A stretch of 16,053 bases of DNA from an uncultured Prevotellaceae bacterium (GCA_937893145.1 CALBJW010000028.1:1-16053), one strand, 5' to 3'. Shown: positions 8,221 to 14,406, counted from the stretch's first letter. Made by a program: numbers and translations. Notes: generated by a model not told the origin, from the sequence alone.

Positions 8221-9393
8221 ATGAGTAACATTCAATTAGCAATAACTGATCCAGAATACAAGCAATGGATTAGCAACATAGAAAAGCGATTTCGCCAGCA
8301 GCAGATAAAGGCAGCTATGCAAGTCAACTCCAGTAAGATCGAGTTCTACTGGTGTCTTGGTCGCGACATTTGCGAGATGCACGTTGAGGAGCGTTGGGGC
8401 GAATCTGTCATCAAGCAGTTGAGTGAAGATTTGCGTCTTGCAATAGACGAAGCCAAGGGACTTACGCCCGGAAATCTTTACTATTGTAAGAGATTCTATT
8501 CGCTTTATAACCAACTTTTTGAAAAAGTTCCCCAACTTGGGGAAATATTTCATCACAACTTGGATGCCAAACCTCAAAGTGGAGAATTACAAATATTTCC
8601 TCAAGTTGGGGAAATATTTAAGCCGTTGCATGTCATTACTGAAAATCAAATGCTTCCACTTAATATTTTCTCCATTCCTTGGGGACATCACAAAGCGATT
8701 CTTGACCGCTACGAGAACGAGCCGATGAAGGCTTTGTTCTATGCCGCTAAAACATTAGAGCATAGTTGGTCAAGGGCGGTATTGGAAAATATGATGGGTG
8801 ATAAAGGTAAAGACAATGGTCTCTATGAACGCCAAGGAAAGGCTATCAATAACTTCCCTACATCAATGCCTTATCCTACTGGCGACCTTGCTGCCGAAAT
8901 GATAAGCGATCCTCTGAATTTGTCTTTCTTGAAACTGAAGGCAAAATATGACGAGCACACGCTGAAACAAGCACTAATACGTCATGTCAATGACTTGCTG
9001 ATGTCACTCGGAACGGGATTTGCCTACATCCGTAACGAATACTTACTCTCTGTGGCAGGCAAGGAGCAGTTCTCTGACCTCTTGTTCTACAATACCAAAT
9101 TACACGCATACGTTGTTGTAGAGGTCAAGGTGACAGAGTTTGAATCGTCTTATCTCGGCCAATTGTCAGGCTACATGTCGCTTGTCAATCACATCCTGAA
9201 AGACGACATAGACCGACCTACCATTGGACTTCTGATTTGTCGCAGCAAAAACAATGTCTTTGCTCAGTACTGCCTTGAGGGATACAATCAACCCATAGCA
9301 ATAACAGCATACGAGGGTATCCAGATTCTCCCAGAGAACTTCAACGATACACTACCAAGCATCGAGGAGTTGGAAGCTGAGATAGACAAATAA
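8221..9393 (+). CDS. DUF1016/YhcG family PD-(D/E)XK nuclease
   Basis: The 390-residue product resembles YhcG-type proteins: an N-terminal helical DUF1016 domain (about 15-200, with FYWCLGRDI, LTPGNLYYCKRFY, IPWGHH and HSWSRAVLENMM) and a C-terminal nuclease domain (about 225-360). The nuclease core shows D286, then E301-V-K303 after 14 residues, then QLSGY (315-319), the PD-(D/E)XK pattern. Members of this family are often found beside restriction systems and mobile DNA, and their substrate is not settled. Between the domains PQLGEIF (104-110) and PQVGEIF (127-133) repeat, and the DNA there is palindromic. It is transcribed alone from the promoter at 8090-8120, divergent from hsdM, and lies between two 50-bp direct repeats. 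An accessory defence or repair role is inferred from context. Confidence 0.9.
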   Translation: MSNIQLAITDPEYKQWISNIEKRFRQQQIKAAMQVNSSKIEFYWCLGRDICEMHVEERWGESVIKQLSEDLRLAIDEAKGLTPGNLYYCKRFYSLYNQLFEKVPQLGEIFHHNLDAKPQSGELQIFPQVGEIFKPLHVITENQMLPLNIFSIPWGHHKAILDRYENEPMKALFYAAKTLEHSWSRAVLENMMGDKGKDNGLYERQGKAINNFPTSMPYPTGDLAAEMISDPLNLSFLKLKAKYDEHTLKQALIRHVNDLLMSLGTGFAYIRNEYLLSVAGKEQFSDLLFYNTKLHAYVVVEVKVTEFESSYLGQLSGYMSLVNHILKDDIDRPTIGLLICRSKNNVFAQYCLEGYNQPIAITAYEGIQILPENFNDTLPSIEELEAEIDK

Positions 9394-9468
9394 CTTGGTA
9401 CTCAAAGAATCCACCCTGTAAGAGTGCCACATAAACTGCCCCCCCCAACCTTATCTTCTTGCTTGTCA

Positions 9469-9518
9469 TAATACTTTTGTTCCTAATAACACGATGCAGG
9501 ACTCGATGAGAGTTCTGC
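9469..9518 (+). terminator. 50-bp direct repeat, right copy; terminator of the DUF1016 gene
   Basis: Identical to 8003-8052. It begins 76 bases after the DUF1016 stop codon. The hairpin GCAGGACTC, loop GATGA, GAGTTCTGC ends at 9518 and is followed by TTGTTTTTTTG, which fits an intrinsic terminator. The TACTTTTG at 9472-9479 matches a -7 box but has no TTG at the right distance, so promoter activity is doubtful. Confidence 0.65.
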
Positions 9519-9559
9519 TTGTTTTTTTGTGCATCCTCCGCGAACCTTTTATATATAGT

Positions 9560-9634
9560 GATTGCGGTGCAATCTCGTTGGTACTCCAACAACGAAACAA
9601 AAACGAAACGCTACGCTTCATGAACGAAATCAAA
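9560..9634. repeat. Downstream module shared with 11579-11654
   Basis: GATTGCGGTGCAATC (a small hairpin, 9560-9574) is followed by an almost identical run containing ACTCCAACAACGAAAC and GAAACGCT. The same series follows the lipoprotein gene. In both places it comes after a CGATGA-loop hairpin and a TGTG(C/T)ATCC motif, so the whole 3' flank appears duplicated. Confidence 0.65.
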
Positions 9635-9652
9635 AATATTTTTGTTATTTCA

Positions 9653-9707
9653 CGTACAATTCGTGAATAAAACGTACAGGTTGTGAAGTTCACAATTTGT
9701 ACGTTTT
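9653..9707 (+). promoter_or_regulatory. Three-half-site palindrome, copy 2 (candidate operator)
   Basis: A direct half-site CGTACAATTCGTGAA (9653-9667) is followed by a 39-bp near-palindrome (9669-9707, centre 9688). It is inverted relative to the copy at 1-60 and nearly identical to it. The centre is 59 bp upstream of the first base of the -7 box TACCTTTG (9747), the same distance as at copy 3. That suggests an activator or repressor site placed at a fixed helical position. Confidence 0.7.
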
Positions 9708-9746
9708 GTTTTCATAATGAGTGCGTTCTATGGTGGGAAATGTCCG

Positions 9747-9754
9747 TACCTTTG
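9747..9754 (+). promoter_or_regulatory. -7 box of the small peptide gene
   Basis: TACCTTTG matches TAnnTTTG and is followed by GCAGCGTCAAACAAAAACAA, a sequence also present at the lipoprotein promoter. No TTG is found at the usual -33 distance, which fits dependence on an upstream activator. The leader to the ATG is about 80 bases, A-rich and apparently unstructured. Confidence 0.65.
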
Positions 9755-9843
9755 CAGCGTCAAACAAAAACAATGACAATTTAACAATCAAAATTAATAA
9801 CAAAAACAATTCAATTTACAAACAATTAAAAACATTTAAGATT

Positions 9844-10038
9844 ATGAAAAAGTTTAATTCTTTCTTCGAAAGCGTCAAGCCGATGACAGTTCTCGCAATG
9901 GTAGCAGTAGCACTTTCAGGTGTATTCGGTTTCACATCAGGTGATAATAACAACAGCGGTAGTGGAAATCAGGAAACAAAGTCAACATCTGCACCAATGA
10001 TCATTTCTGTAGATTTTTCTCAGGCAATGGGATGGTAG
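9844..10038 (+). CDS. Small secreted peptide, paralogue of the downstream lipoprotein N-terminus
   Basis: A 64-residue product of unknown function. Residues 1-33 form a signal peptide (MKKFNSFFESVKPMTVLAMV, then AVALSGVFGFTSG), clearly related to that of the lipoprotein at 10853. However, the lipobox cysteine is replaced by glycine (FTSG versus FTSC), so lipid attachment is not expected; cleavage after an ALSG- or FTS-like site or membrane retention are possible. The rest is a short polar tail rich in N, S and G, ending SVDFSQAMGW. The ATG at 9844 was chosen because it aligns with the paralogue and follows the shared leader; the longer frame from 9721 would run through the promoter. A strong terminator follows 28 bases after the stop. 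It could be a secreted peptide, or a decayed lipoprotein gene reduced to its start. Confidence 0.65.
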   Translation: MKKFNSFFESVKPMTVLAMVAVALSGVFGFTSGDNNNSGSGNQETKSTSAPMIISVDFSQAMGW

Positions 10039-10066
10039 TAGTTACCAATGATATAAACGAAATAGC

Positions 10067-10095
10067 AGGACCCGATGATTCGGGTCCTTTTTGTT
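10067..10095 (+). terminator. Intrinsic terminator of the small peptide gene
   Basis: AGGACCCG (10067-10074), loop ATGATT, CGGGTCCT (10081-10088), then TTTTTGTTTTG. The perfect 8-bp GC-rich stem with a U-run is a standard terminator. Its core CGATGAT is shared with the hairpin at 11464. Confidence 0.85.
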
Positions 10096-10222
10096 TTGTG
10101 CATCCATTTGAGGTCATTTGAGTCGCTACGCTTTCGTTTGAGGTGTTTTGTCAATAGAAAATTCATGTTCATGAACATGAGATAAAATTGCTCCTGCGTC
10201 GCATAAAAGTGCCCCCTCCCAA

Positions 10223-10240
10223 CCTCCCCCAAGGGGGAGG
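10223..10240. repeat. CCTCCCCC/GGGGGAGG hairpin
   Basis: CCTCCCCC, loop AA, GGGGGAGG, with CCCCCTCCC just upstream and GGC just downstream extending possible pairing. Similar C/G-rich hairpins occur between genes in many Prevotella genomes, as I recall; they are probably dispersed repeats. Confidence 0.5.
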
Positions 10241-10423
10241 GCATGCGCTTGAAGGGTGAAGATTTTGGTATGGATGTTTGTTGCCTACGGCGTACCGTTA
10301 ACCGTAAGCTCGACGACCGAAGGGGAGTCAATTATCGTGTAATTAGACGTTTCATCGCGTAAGCGCTTTCGAGCTTGATGAGAAAGAATTATTCGTTAAT
10401 TTATTTTATATTTGATTTTTGTG

Positions 10424-10613
10424 AGATTTATCACAGATTCAAGGCCGTTAGGCCGCCTTAAATAAATACCCCAAATATATTTATGCTATATTTATCATTA
10501 GATTTATGCTACGATTTAAATCTAAACGAAGAAATCTATGATAAATCAAACATAAATGATTATGATATTTTTTAGAGGATCGTCGCTTTGCTCCTCGAAT
10601 CTGTGATAAATCT
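10424..10613. repeat. 190-bp concentric palindrome with GATTTATCACAGATTC ends
   Basis: The perfect 17-bp outer arms AGATTTATCACAGATTC (10424-10440) and GAATCTGTGATAAATCT (10597-10613) are centred at 10518.5. A second pair (10490-10505 and 10532-10546) matches except for one extra base, and the palindrome GATTTAAATC sits in the middle (10513-10522). Each half also has its own small hairpin: AAGGC/GCCTT on the left and GAGGA/TCCTC on the right. No coding content. It looks like a non-autonomous, hairpin-forming repeat (MITE-like); other roles are possible. Confidence 0.7.
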
Positions 10614-10683
10614 TTGCATAAATCAGAGGATAAAATTTTTCCTCATAACCCCATAAACATATAAACCAATAAACCTCAAAATG

Positions 10684-10734
10684 CGTACAAATCGTGAATA
10701 AAACGTACAGGTTGTGAAGTTCACAATTTGTACG
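10684..10734 (+). promoter_or_regulatory. Three-half-site palindrome, copy 3 (candidate operator)
   Basis: A direct half-site CGTACAAATCGTGAA (10684-10698) plus a palindrome centred at 10719. It is the exact reverse complement of 5-55. The centre lies 59 bp before the first base of the -7 box at 10778, as for copy 2, although most of the DNA from 10737 to 10768 differs from the equivalent bases there. Confidence 0.7.
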
Positions 10735-10777
10735 TTAGCTTTTCATTTCAAGTACCTTATACCCCTAAAAATGTCCG

Positions 10778-10785
10778 TACCTTTG
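10778..10785 (+). promoter_or_regulatory. -7 box of the lipoprotein gene
   Basis: TACCTTTG, followed by GCAGCGTCAAACAAAAACAA as at 9755. The block ATGTCCGTACCTTTGC is common to both promoters. There is no TTG at -33. The A-rich leader to the ATG at 10853 is about 60 bases and resembles that of the paralogue. Confidence 0.65.
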
Positions 10786-10852
10786 CAGCGTCAAACAAAA
10801 ACAAAACAATTAATAAACAAAATTTACAAACAATTAAAAACAAATGTCAATT

Positions 10853-11443
10853 ATGAAAAAGTTTAATTCAATCCTCGCAATCGCAACAGTAGCACTCACT
10901 TCAGTATTTGGTTTCACATCTTGTCAGCAGGATGATGCGTTTGATGGCGGTGTGGTAGTATGTCCTGGAATTCCAGAAGGTCCAACAACACCAACAGATA
11001 CTCCAACAGATACTCCTAAGGCTAATGGTACGGTTGATTATGTGTTCTTCGTGAGTGATGAGGTCCTCAGTCTTGGTGAATATACTCTGACAATGCAGGA
11101 GCCTGGTCGTGAGACTGTTATGAATATGGCTGATGGTGAGAATGATTCTCATTACTACAATAATAGTAAGGGTTTCGAGAAGACTTTCACTGGCAAGAAG
11201 ATGGTATTCCACAATCTTAAGCCTGGCACTGTGGTAACTCCAAGTTTTAAGGCTTTCGATGGTGCTTTCGAGTCGCTCCCTGCAGATGGTGTTACTGAAT
11301 TTATGATCATGAGTGATGTTGTGCGCCACGGTTATGTTGGTGATTTGAATATTGGAAATCACACTATGCCTGGTTTGATGAATGTTAAGTTGGAGAAATG
11401 CATCAATGATTTTACTAACAAAATGGTGTTGAATGTTAAGTAA
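10853..11443 (+). CDS. Hypothetical lipoprotein
   Basis: A 196-residue product of unknown function, probably exported and lipid-anchored. The signal peptide MKKFNSILAIATVALTSVFG ends in FTSC, with cysteine at residue 24 and QQDD following, which fits a Bacteroidota lipoprotein. A proline/threonine linker with the repeat TPTDTP comes next (about 40-55). A domain of about 140 residues follows, with alternating hydrophobic residues suggesting beta strands (VDYVFFVSDEVLSLGEYTLT; TGKKMVFHNLKPGTVVTPSF); I do not recognise it. The ATG at 10853 is preferred over the in-frame ATG at 10844 because it aligns with the paralogue at 9844. It is a single-gene unit under the promoter at 10778. Confidence 0.8.
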   Translation: MKKFNSILAIATVALTSVFGFTSCQQDDAFDGGVVVCPGIPEGPTTPTDTPTDTPKANGTVDYVFFVSDEVLSLGEYTLTMQEPGRETVMNMADGENDSHYYNNSKGFEKTFTGKKMVFHNLKPGTVVTPSFKAFDGAFESLPADGVTEFMIMSDVVRHGYVGDLNIGNHTMPGLMNVKLEKCINDFTNKMVLNVK

Positions 11444-11463
11444 CTCTTTTATTGATATAACAA

Positions 11464-11494
11464 GAATCAGGACTCGATGATCGGGTCCTGATTC
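11464..11494 (+). terminator. Hairpin terminator of the lipoprotein gene
   Basis: GAATCAGGACTCG, loop ATGAT, CGGGTCCTGATTC: a 13-bp stem with one T-G pair, starting 20 bases after the stop codon. It lacks a clean U-run (TGCTATTGTG follows), so its strength is uncertain, but it corresponds in position and core to the terminator at 10067. Confidence 0.65.
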
Positions 11495-11544
11495 TGCTAT
11501 TGTGTATCCCACAAATATGTTATTTTGATTTCGTTTTTGGCTTT

Positions 11545-11654
11545 CGTTGTTGTTTCGTTTTTGGGAAGGAAGTAGGAGATTGCGGTGCAATCTCGTTTGC
11601 ACTCCAACAACGAAACAACAACGAAACGCTTACGCTTCAATAACGAAATCATCA
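11545..11654. repeat. Inverted CGTTGTTGTTTCGTT repeat and shared downstream module
   Basis: CGTTGTTGTTTCGTT (11545-11559) and AACGAAACAACAACG (11609-11623) are perfect 15-bp inverted arms. The inner hairpin GATTGCGGTGCAATC (11579-11593) lies between them. Positions 11579-11654 correspond closely to 9560-9634. The element lies between the convergent lipoprotein and menD genes and could act as a two-way terminator. Confidence 0.6.
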
Positions 11655-11665
11655 AACACTAATCA

Positions 11666-13264
11666 TCAATCACTAACCTTTTCTATCTCCAGGATTCTGA
11701 CATCGTTCTCCATGCTTAGGAAGGAAGGGAGGACGGTGTTGAGGGTTTCTGGGGATGTGGTGTGGGTGTAGTGGGCTCCGCACTGTAGGGCTGCGCCTTC
11801 GGCTGTGGTGTTGTGGGATGCTGAGATATAGCGGTCGAGGGCTGGGGAGGTGAGTCCTGGGAGGTGGTGGAAGATGTCGCCACATCCGTTGTTGAGGAGT
11901 ACGATGCGGAGGGGTGCTTCAGGGTGCTTCACGAAGGTGTTCCACAGGGCGTTCTGGTCGTAGAAGAAGCTGAGGTCGCCTGTGAGGATGAGGGTGGGGC
12001 GATGACTGCCTGCCCAGTAGCCTACGGCGGTGGAGATGCTGCCCTCGATGCCATTGATGCCTCTGTTGCAGAAGACTGGGTTGGGGGTGTGGAGGAGTCG
12101 GTTCACGGTGCGTATCATGGTGCTGTTGGCTACCTGAAGTGACCACTCGGGACTGATGGCTGAGAGGATGGTGTGTATCTCGATGTCTCCCTTGATGTCT
12201 CTTTCGTTGGTGTAGAGTGGTTCGTGGGAGTGCTTTCCTTCTTTCTTCTCGGCTGCAAGGGCTTCGGTGAAGGCGGTTGGTGTGGTGTGGATGAGCATGG
12301 TGCTGCTCATGAAGAGGTCTGCTACCTCGCCCAATGGTGATATGTGCCAGTGGGCTGATGGTTTGTGTAGGCGAAGGTACTGCTTGAGTCGCTTCGACAC
12401 TATATGTCCTCCAAGGGTGATGATGAGTTGGGGAACGGGGAATGGTTGCTCGGCTGCAAGAACTTGTTCGAAGTTTGATGCGAGGTATGGGGTGAGTTCT
12501 GGTATGGTATGCAGATTGCTCAATGTCTCGGCGATGATGATGCATCCGCTCTTTGCGATGCTGAGAATGCTTGGAGCAAGGGTGCGTGCCTCTTCGGGAG
12601 AGAGTTGTCCGACGATGAGCATTGAGGTTGTTGCGTTGCGCCACGATTCCTTCATGTCGGGTGTGAGGGAGAATGTTGTGTTTGATGGAACATACTGTAT
12701 GAGTCGTTCATCGGGCAGAGTGGGTGCTGAGAAGTCGAACATCGGTTCGCTGATAGGCACGTTGATATGTACAGGACCAGCGGACCTGTAGAGTGTGATG
12801 AGTGCCTCATTGATGAGTCGGTTGCAATGCCATGAGTCTTCGCTGTCGAGTGTTTGTACTTCGGGAAGTGTGACCACCTTGCGGATGCAGGATGAGAAGG
12901 CGAGAGGCTGGCGCATGGTCTGTCCGTCCATCTGTCCTATCCATCGCTGAGGGCGGTCGGCTGTGATGACAAGCAGTGGGAGAGGGCGGTAGTATGCCTC
13001 GCTCACGGCTGGTGCGAGGTTGAGCACTGCGGAACCGCTGGTGCAGCACACTGCTACGGGGCGACCTCCGTTTGCCTCAATGAGTCCGAGTGCGAAGAAC
13101 GCTGCACTGCGCTCGTCTGTCACTTCGTAGCACTTCATGCCTGATGCCACGAAGGTGTGAACGAGGGGGATGTTACGGCTGCCTGGACACACTACTACTT
13201 CCGTGATGCCTGACTTGTGCATCAGGGAAGTGAGTTGAAGTACATTGTTTTTGGTGGAAAACAT
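11666..13264 (-). CDS. menD: 2-succinyl-5-enolpyruvyl-6-hydroxy-3-cyclohexene-1-carboxylate synthase (MenD)
   Basis: MenD is a thiamine diphosphate enzyme of menaquinone synthesis. It joins 2-oxoglutarate to isochorismate, releasing CO2. The 532 residues are close to the family length (about 550). Visible signatures are CPGSRN (26-31), TDERSAAFFALG (49-60, with E51 as the likely cofactor-activating glutamate), TSGSAVLNLAPAVSEAYY (75-92), TADRP (101-105), NRGINGIEGS (400-409), and the cofactor/metal motif GDLSFFYDQN (429-438). The ATG follows TAAAATT, also found before menI. A heptamer-ended repeat starts only about 7 bases upstream of the ATG. It probably belongs to one transcript with menI. 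Confidence 0.96.
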   Translation of the reverse strand: MFSTKNNVLQLTSLMHKSGITEVVVCPGSRNIPLVHTFVASGMKCYEVTDERSAAFFALGLIEANGGRPVAVCCTSGSAVLNLAPAVSEAYYRPLPLLVITADRPQRWIGQMDGQTMRQPLAFSSCIRKVVTLPEVQTLDSEDSWHCNRLINEALITLYRSAGPVHINVPISEPMFDFSAPTLPDERLIQYVPSNTTFSLTPDMKESWRNATTSMLIVGQLSPEEARTLAPSILSIAKSGCIIIAETLSNLHTIPELTPYLASNFEQVLAAEQPFPVPQLIITLGGHIVSKRLKQYLRLHKPSAHWHISPLGEVADLFMSSTMLIHTTPTAFTEALAAEKKEGKHSHEPLYTNERDIKGDIEIHTILSAISPEWSLQVANSTMIRTVNRLLHTPNPVFCNRGINGIEGSISTAVGYWAGSHRPTLILTGDLSFFYDQNALWNTFVKHPEAPLRIVLLNNGCGDIFHHLPGLTSPALDRYISASHNTTAEGAALQCGAHYTHTTSPETLNTVLPSFLSMENDVRILEIEKVSD

Positions 13265-13271
13265 AATTTTA

Positions 13272-13418
13272 AGTGAAAAGTGAAAAGTGAAAAGTGAAAA
13301 GTGAAAAATATCCTACCGGAAGAGAATGTCCTTTTGCCATCTGCCAAGCGCAGCAATAACAGCTCTTGCGCCAAGGCGGTAGCAAATTTTTCACTCTTCA
13401 CTTTTCACTTTTCACTTT
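13272..13418. repeat. Heptamer-ended hairpin repeat, copy 1 (menI-menD gap)
   Basis: Five tandem AGTGAAA units (13272-13306) face about four inverted TTTCACT-type units (13389-13416). The core has CTACCGGA on one side and GGCGGTAG on the other, so the whole element folds into an interrupted hairpin. Related copies are at 13870-14006 (same orientation) and 14991-15112 (inverted). With the adjoining palindrome at 13419 it fills nearly all of the gap between menI and menD. It looks like a non-autonomous MITE-like repeat. Confidence 0.75.
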
Positions 13419-13440
13419 AACTTTCGCATTTGCGAAAGTT
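13419..13440 (-). terminator. Palindrome overlapping the menI stop codon
   Basis: AACTTTCGCA and TGCGAAAGTT are perfect 10-bp arms with TT between them, touching the menI stop codon (13441-13439). No U-run follows on the minus strand, so it may be a pausing or stabilising hairpin rather than a full terminator. Confidence 0.45.
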
Positions 13441-13852
13441 AAATTATCATATTTGTTACTCGCTCAGTGGAGATGAGTCGTCCATCTTCACCGAAGATAT
13501 CGACATTCCAGATGTGGGTGCTGCGACCGATGTGGATGCCTGTGGCTTTGGCTATGACCTTGCCTTCGGTGGCAGACATGGAGATGTGGTTGCCTGTGAC
13601 TTGAAGTCCGCATACTTTGGCTGTCTCGTCGTAGCCGATGGTGTGGAGCGATGCTGCTCCTGCTATGGTCTCTGCAAGGGCGAGGGATGCTCCTCCGTGT
13701 AGGATGCCGAAGTATTGTTTTGTGGCAGCACATATTGGCATCTCTGCCATCGCTATATCGTCGTCGCTCGGAAGGAAACGGATGCCTAATGCTTCTATCA
13801 TTGTTCCCTTGAGGCGAGAATTGAGTAGGTTACATTCTTGGGGGGTGAACAT
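13439..13852 (-). CDS. menI: Hotdog-fold thioesterase, probable 1,4-dihydroxy-2-naphthoyl-CoA hydrolase (MenI)
   Basis: The 137-residue protein has the PaaI/YdiI hotdog signature GILHGGASLALAETIAGAAS (49-68), with H52-G-G and E61 as the probable catalytic glutamate. Usual length for this family is 130-150. These enzymes release CoA from acyl-CoA thioesters. Placement directly upstream of menD, which makes an earlier intermediate of the same pathway, suggests the DHNA-CoA hydrolase step of menaquinone synthesis. Many hotdog enzymes look alike, so the exact substrate is inferred from context. It lies between two copies of the heptamer-ended repeat. Confidence 0.8.
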   Translation of the reverse strand: MFTPQECNLLNSRLKGTMIEALGIRFLPSDDDIAMAEMPICAATKQYFGILHGGASLALAETIAGAASLHTIGYDETAKVCGLQVTGNHISMSATEGKVIAKATGIHIGRSTHIWNVDIFGEDGRLISTERVTNMII

Positions 13853-13869
13853 AATTTTAGAAAAATTAA

Positions 13870-14006
13870 AGTGAAGAGTGAAGAGTGAAAAGTGAAAAAT
13901 TTCCTACCGGACTGGTATGTCCTCTTGGTAAGACAAGCGCAGCGTAAACTGCTCTTGTGCCAAGGCGGTAGCAAATTTTTCACTTTTCACTCTTCACTTT
14001 TCACTT
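13870..14006. repeat. Heptamer-ended hairpin repeat, copy 2 (HIT-menI gap)
   Basis: Four AGTGAAG/AGTGAAA units (13870-13897) face four inverted units ending at 14006. The core is the same as in copy 1, including TTCCTACCGGA, GACAAGCGCAGCG and CCAAGGCGGTAGCAAAT. It lies between the HIT gene stop codon (14014) and the menI start (13852). Confidence 0.75.
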
Positions 14007-14029
14007 AAAAAGTTTATTCAAAACTTTTT
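14007..14029 (-). terminator. Hairpin overlapping the end of the HIT gene
   Basis: AAAAAGTTT and AAACTTTTT face each other around the last codons and stop of the HIT gene. The A/T-rich stem and its position parallel the palindrome at the menI stop. It is weak as a terminator; readthrough into menI is plausible. Confidence 0.35.
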
Positions 14030-14406
14030 AATATTTTGTCTGCTATTTCCTTCATCTCTTCTGCTGGAAGAGAGAGTTTTTCGCGGCGGAAATCTACATC
14101 TGCCTCGCTCTGCATAGGGATGAGGTGGATGTGTGCGTGTGGCACTTCAAGACCGAGAACTACCTGTGCTACCTTTACGCATGGGAAGGCAGTCTTGATG
14201 GCTTTTGCCACTTTCTTTGCGAATACCTGATAGCGTGCTAACTCATCGTCTTCCATGTCGAAGATGTAGTCCACCTCGCGGCGTGGAATGACAAGTGTGT
14301 GGCCCTTTACGAGTGGGTTGATGTCGAGGAATGCGTAGAACTCTTCGTTTTCTGCGCACTTGTAGCTTGGTATCTCACCAGCTGCAATCATTGAGAAGAT
14401 ATCCAT
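14014..14406 (-). CDS. HIT family nucleotide hydrolase
   Basis: A 130-residue histidine-triad protein. HIT proteins hydrolyse or transfer nucleotide groups such as AMP from purine nucleoside phosphoramidates. The active-site motif is HAHIHLIP (H90, H92, H94), and the N-terminal half has the usual FxDINPLVKGHTLVIPRREV pattern (residues 26-44). Its ATG shares one base with the greA stop codon (TAATG), so the two are probably translationally coupled. The natural substrate cannot be named. Confidence 0.93.
   Translation of the reverse strand: MDIFSMIAAGEIPSYKCAENEEFYAFLDINPLVKGHTLVIPRREVDYIFDMEDDELARYQVFAKKVAKAIKTAFPCVKVAQVVLGLEVPHAHIHLIPMQSEADVDFRREKLSLPAEEMKEIADKILKSFE

Larger units (their letters stand above)
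9394..9843. other. Gene-free stretch before the small peptide gene
   Basis: It holds an 8-C tract (9439-9446), the right copy of the 50-bp repeat with its terminator, a segment resembling the 3' flank of the lipoprotein gene (about 9560-9634 versus 11579-11654), the second copy of the three-half-site palindrome, and the promoter and A-rich leader of the small peptide gene. No other reading frame is supported. Confidence 0.65.
10039..10852. other. Gene-free, repeat-rich stretch between the two paralogous units
   Basis: After the terminator it holds a perfect 18-bp palindrome TCATGTTCATGAACATGA (10163-10180), a C-rich/G-rich hairpin (10223-10240), a 190-bp concentric palindrome (10424-10613), then the third copy of the three-half-site repeat, the promoter and the leader of the lipoprotein gene. 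No reading frame with coding character was found. Confidence 0.65.

Noticed and set aside
9439..9446. Run of eight C considered as a phase-variation tract
   Set aside because: It lies 46 bases after a stop codon, outside any promoter or coding sequence that I can identify.
9721..9843. Upstream extension of the small peptide gene from GTG at 9721
   Set aside because: It would translate the promoter and the A-rich leader. The paralogue supports the ATG at 9844.
13272..13306. Tandem AGTGAAA units considered as a CRISPR or satellite array
   Set aside because: Units are 7 bases with no spacers, and they are the ends of a hairpin element present in three places.
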